A stretch of 32,119 bases of DNA from Methylobacterium sp. WL119. GTDB taxonomy: Bacteria > Pseudomonadota > Alphaproteobacteria > Rhizobiales > Beijerinckiaceae. Below are positions 31,940-32,119 of the stretch, one piece after another. Where the stretch lies: NCBI RefSeq assembly GCF_008039875.1, contig NZ_VRUU01000057.1, positions 1 to 32,119 on the forward strand, given 5' to 3'. Each line of letters starts with the position of its first letter. Position 1 is the stretch's first letter. The translations under genes and the position numbers were made by a program. The notes under the pieces were generated by a model, which was not told where the DNA came from, did no database searches, and was given only the letters and a program-made list of their open reading frames with translations.

Positions 31940-32119
31940 CGCCTGATTTGGTTGAGGGTGATGAGACTGGCGGCGAGGTTGGTGAAGGCCTCGTAGATGT
32001 CGGCGCGACGCTCGTAGCGTACGGGCAGGCGTCGGAAACGGTTGAACCAGGCATGGGTGCGCTCGACTACCCAACGGTGACGCCCAAGCTTCTCGCTGCT
32101 GTCGATCCCGCGCCGAGCG
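31924..32119 (-). mobile_element. IS5-family insertion sequence, transposase-stop end (cut by window edge)
   Basis: The element continues beyond the window. Its terminal repeat overlaps the transposase stop codon, as often in compact IS5-family elements. It is in the same orientation as the copy at the left edge. Confidence 0.8.
31930..32119 (-). CDS. IS5-family transposase, C-terminal fragment
   Basis: Read leftwards to TAG at 31930-31932, the last 62 residues include KLGRHRWVVERTHAWFNRFR and VRYERRADIYEAFTNLAASL. The V-V-E-R-T motif carries the catalytic Glu of the DDE triad, and the Y-E-R-R-A-D-I-Y segment is a hallmark of IS5-family (IS1031/IS427-like) transposases. The N-terminal part lies outside the window. 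Confidence 0.85.
   Translation of the reverse strand, partial: ARRGIDSSEKLGRHRWVVERTHAWFNRFRRLPVRYERRADIYEAFTNLAASLITLNQIRRFC

Noticed and set aside
1..32119. A simple composite transposon carrying the whole segment
   Set aside because: The two presumed target sites differ (TTAG, CTAA) and outer flanks are not visible; the cargo consists of ordinary chromosomal-type operons. IS bracketing is reported as an observation only.
1..32119. CRISPR array, tRNA or rRNA genes
   Set aside because: I saw no regularly spaced direct repeats and no tRNA- or rRNA-like sequence on either strand.

Overview
The window looks like alphaproteobacterial chromosome, most likely Rhizobiales and Methylobacterium-like. 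That placement is inferred from high GC, gene families and ATGA-coupled operons; there is no rRNA or marker gene to prove it. The main content is a complete-looking type II secretion system (T2SS) surrounded by glycosyltransferases and two paralogous Tat-exported ferritin-like proteins. The whole segment is bracketed by two copies of an IS5-family element in the same orientation, each cut by a window edge.

Left part (1-5996): a scrap zone, visibly less GC-rich between about 1.3 and 4.7 kb. It holds the 5' end of an IS5-family transposase, a truncated and frameshifted umuC, small hypothetical and ribbon-helix-helix genes, a decayed FkbM-type methyltransferase fragment, one intact ferritin-like gene (copy A) with its own terminator, and a dead IS481-family transposase with a stop codon and several frameshifts.

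Middle-left (5997-11633, minus strand): four genes joined by successive ATGA overlaps. They are an unknown 239-aa protein, a GT4-type glycosyltransferase with an unknown C-terminal domain, a GT2+GT4 double glycosyltransferase, and a 291-aa protein built of short F-D-x-x-Y / L-x-H-Y repeats.

Centre (11960-26240): T2SS genes in three units. gspE-gspL-gspM-gspC-like run on the plus strand. gspD-gspO-gspF-gspG-gspI, followed by a SAM methyltransferase, also run on the plus strand. gspH-gspJ-gspK run convergently on the minus strand. Between the first two units sit a 90-aa minus-strand gene and ferritin-like copy B, which is the same length as copy A.

Right part (26353-31633, minus strand): a 1080-aa multidomain glycosyltransferase, whose N-terminus carries the same repeat module as the 291-aa protein, and a FkbH-like HAD/GNAT protein. 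Both are on the same strand as gspHJK.

Working hypothesis (inference): the ferritin-like proteins are folded and exported by Tat and then secreted by this T2SS. The flanking glycosyltransferases, methyltransferase and FkbH-like protein build or modify a surface or secreted glycan, perhaps on the secreted product or the cell envelope that holds it.
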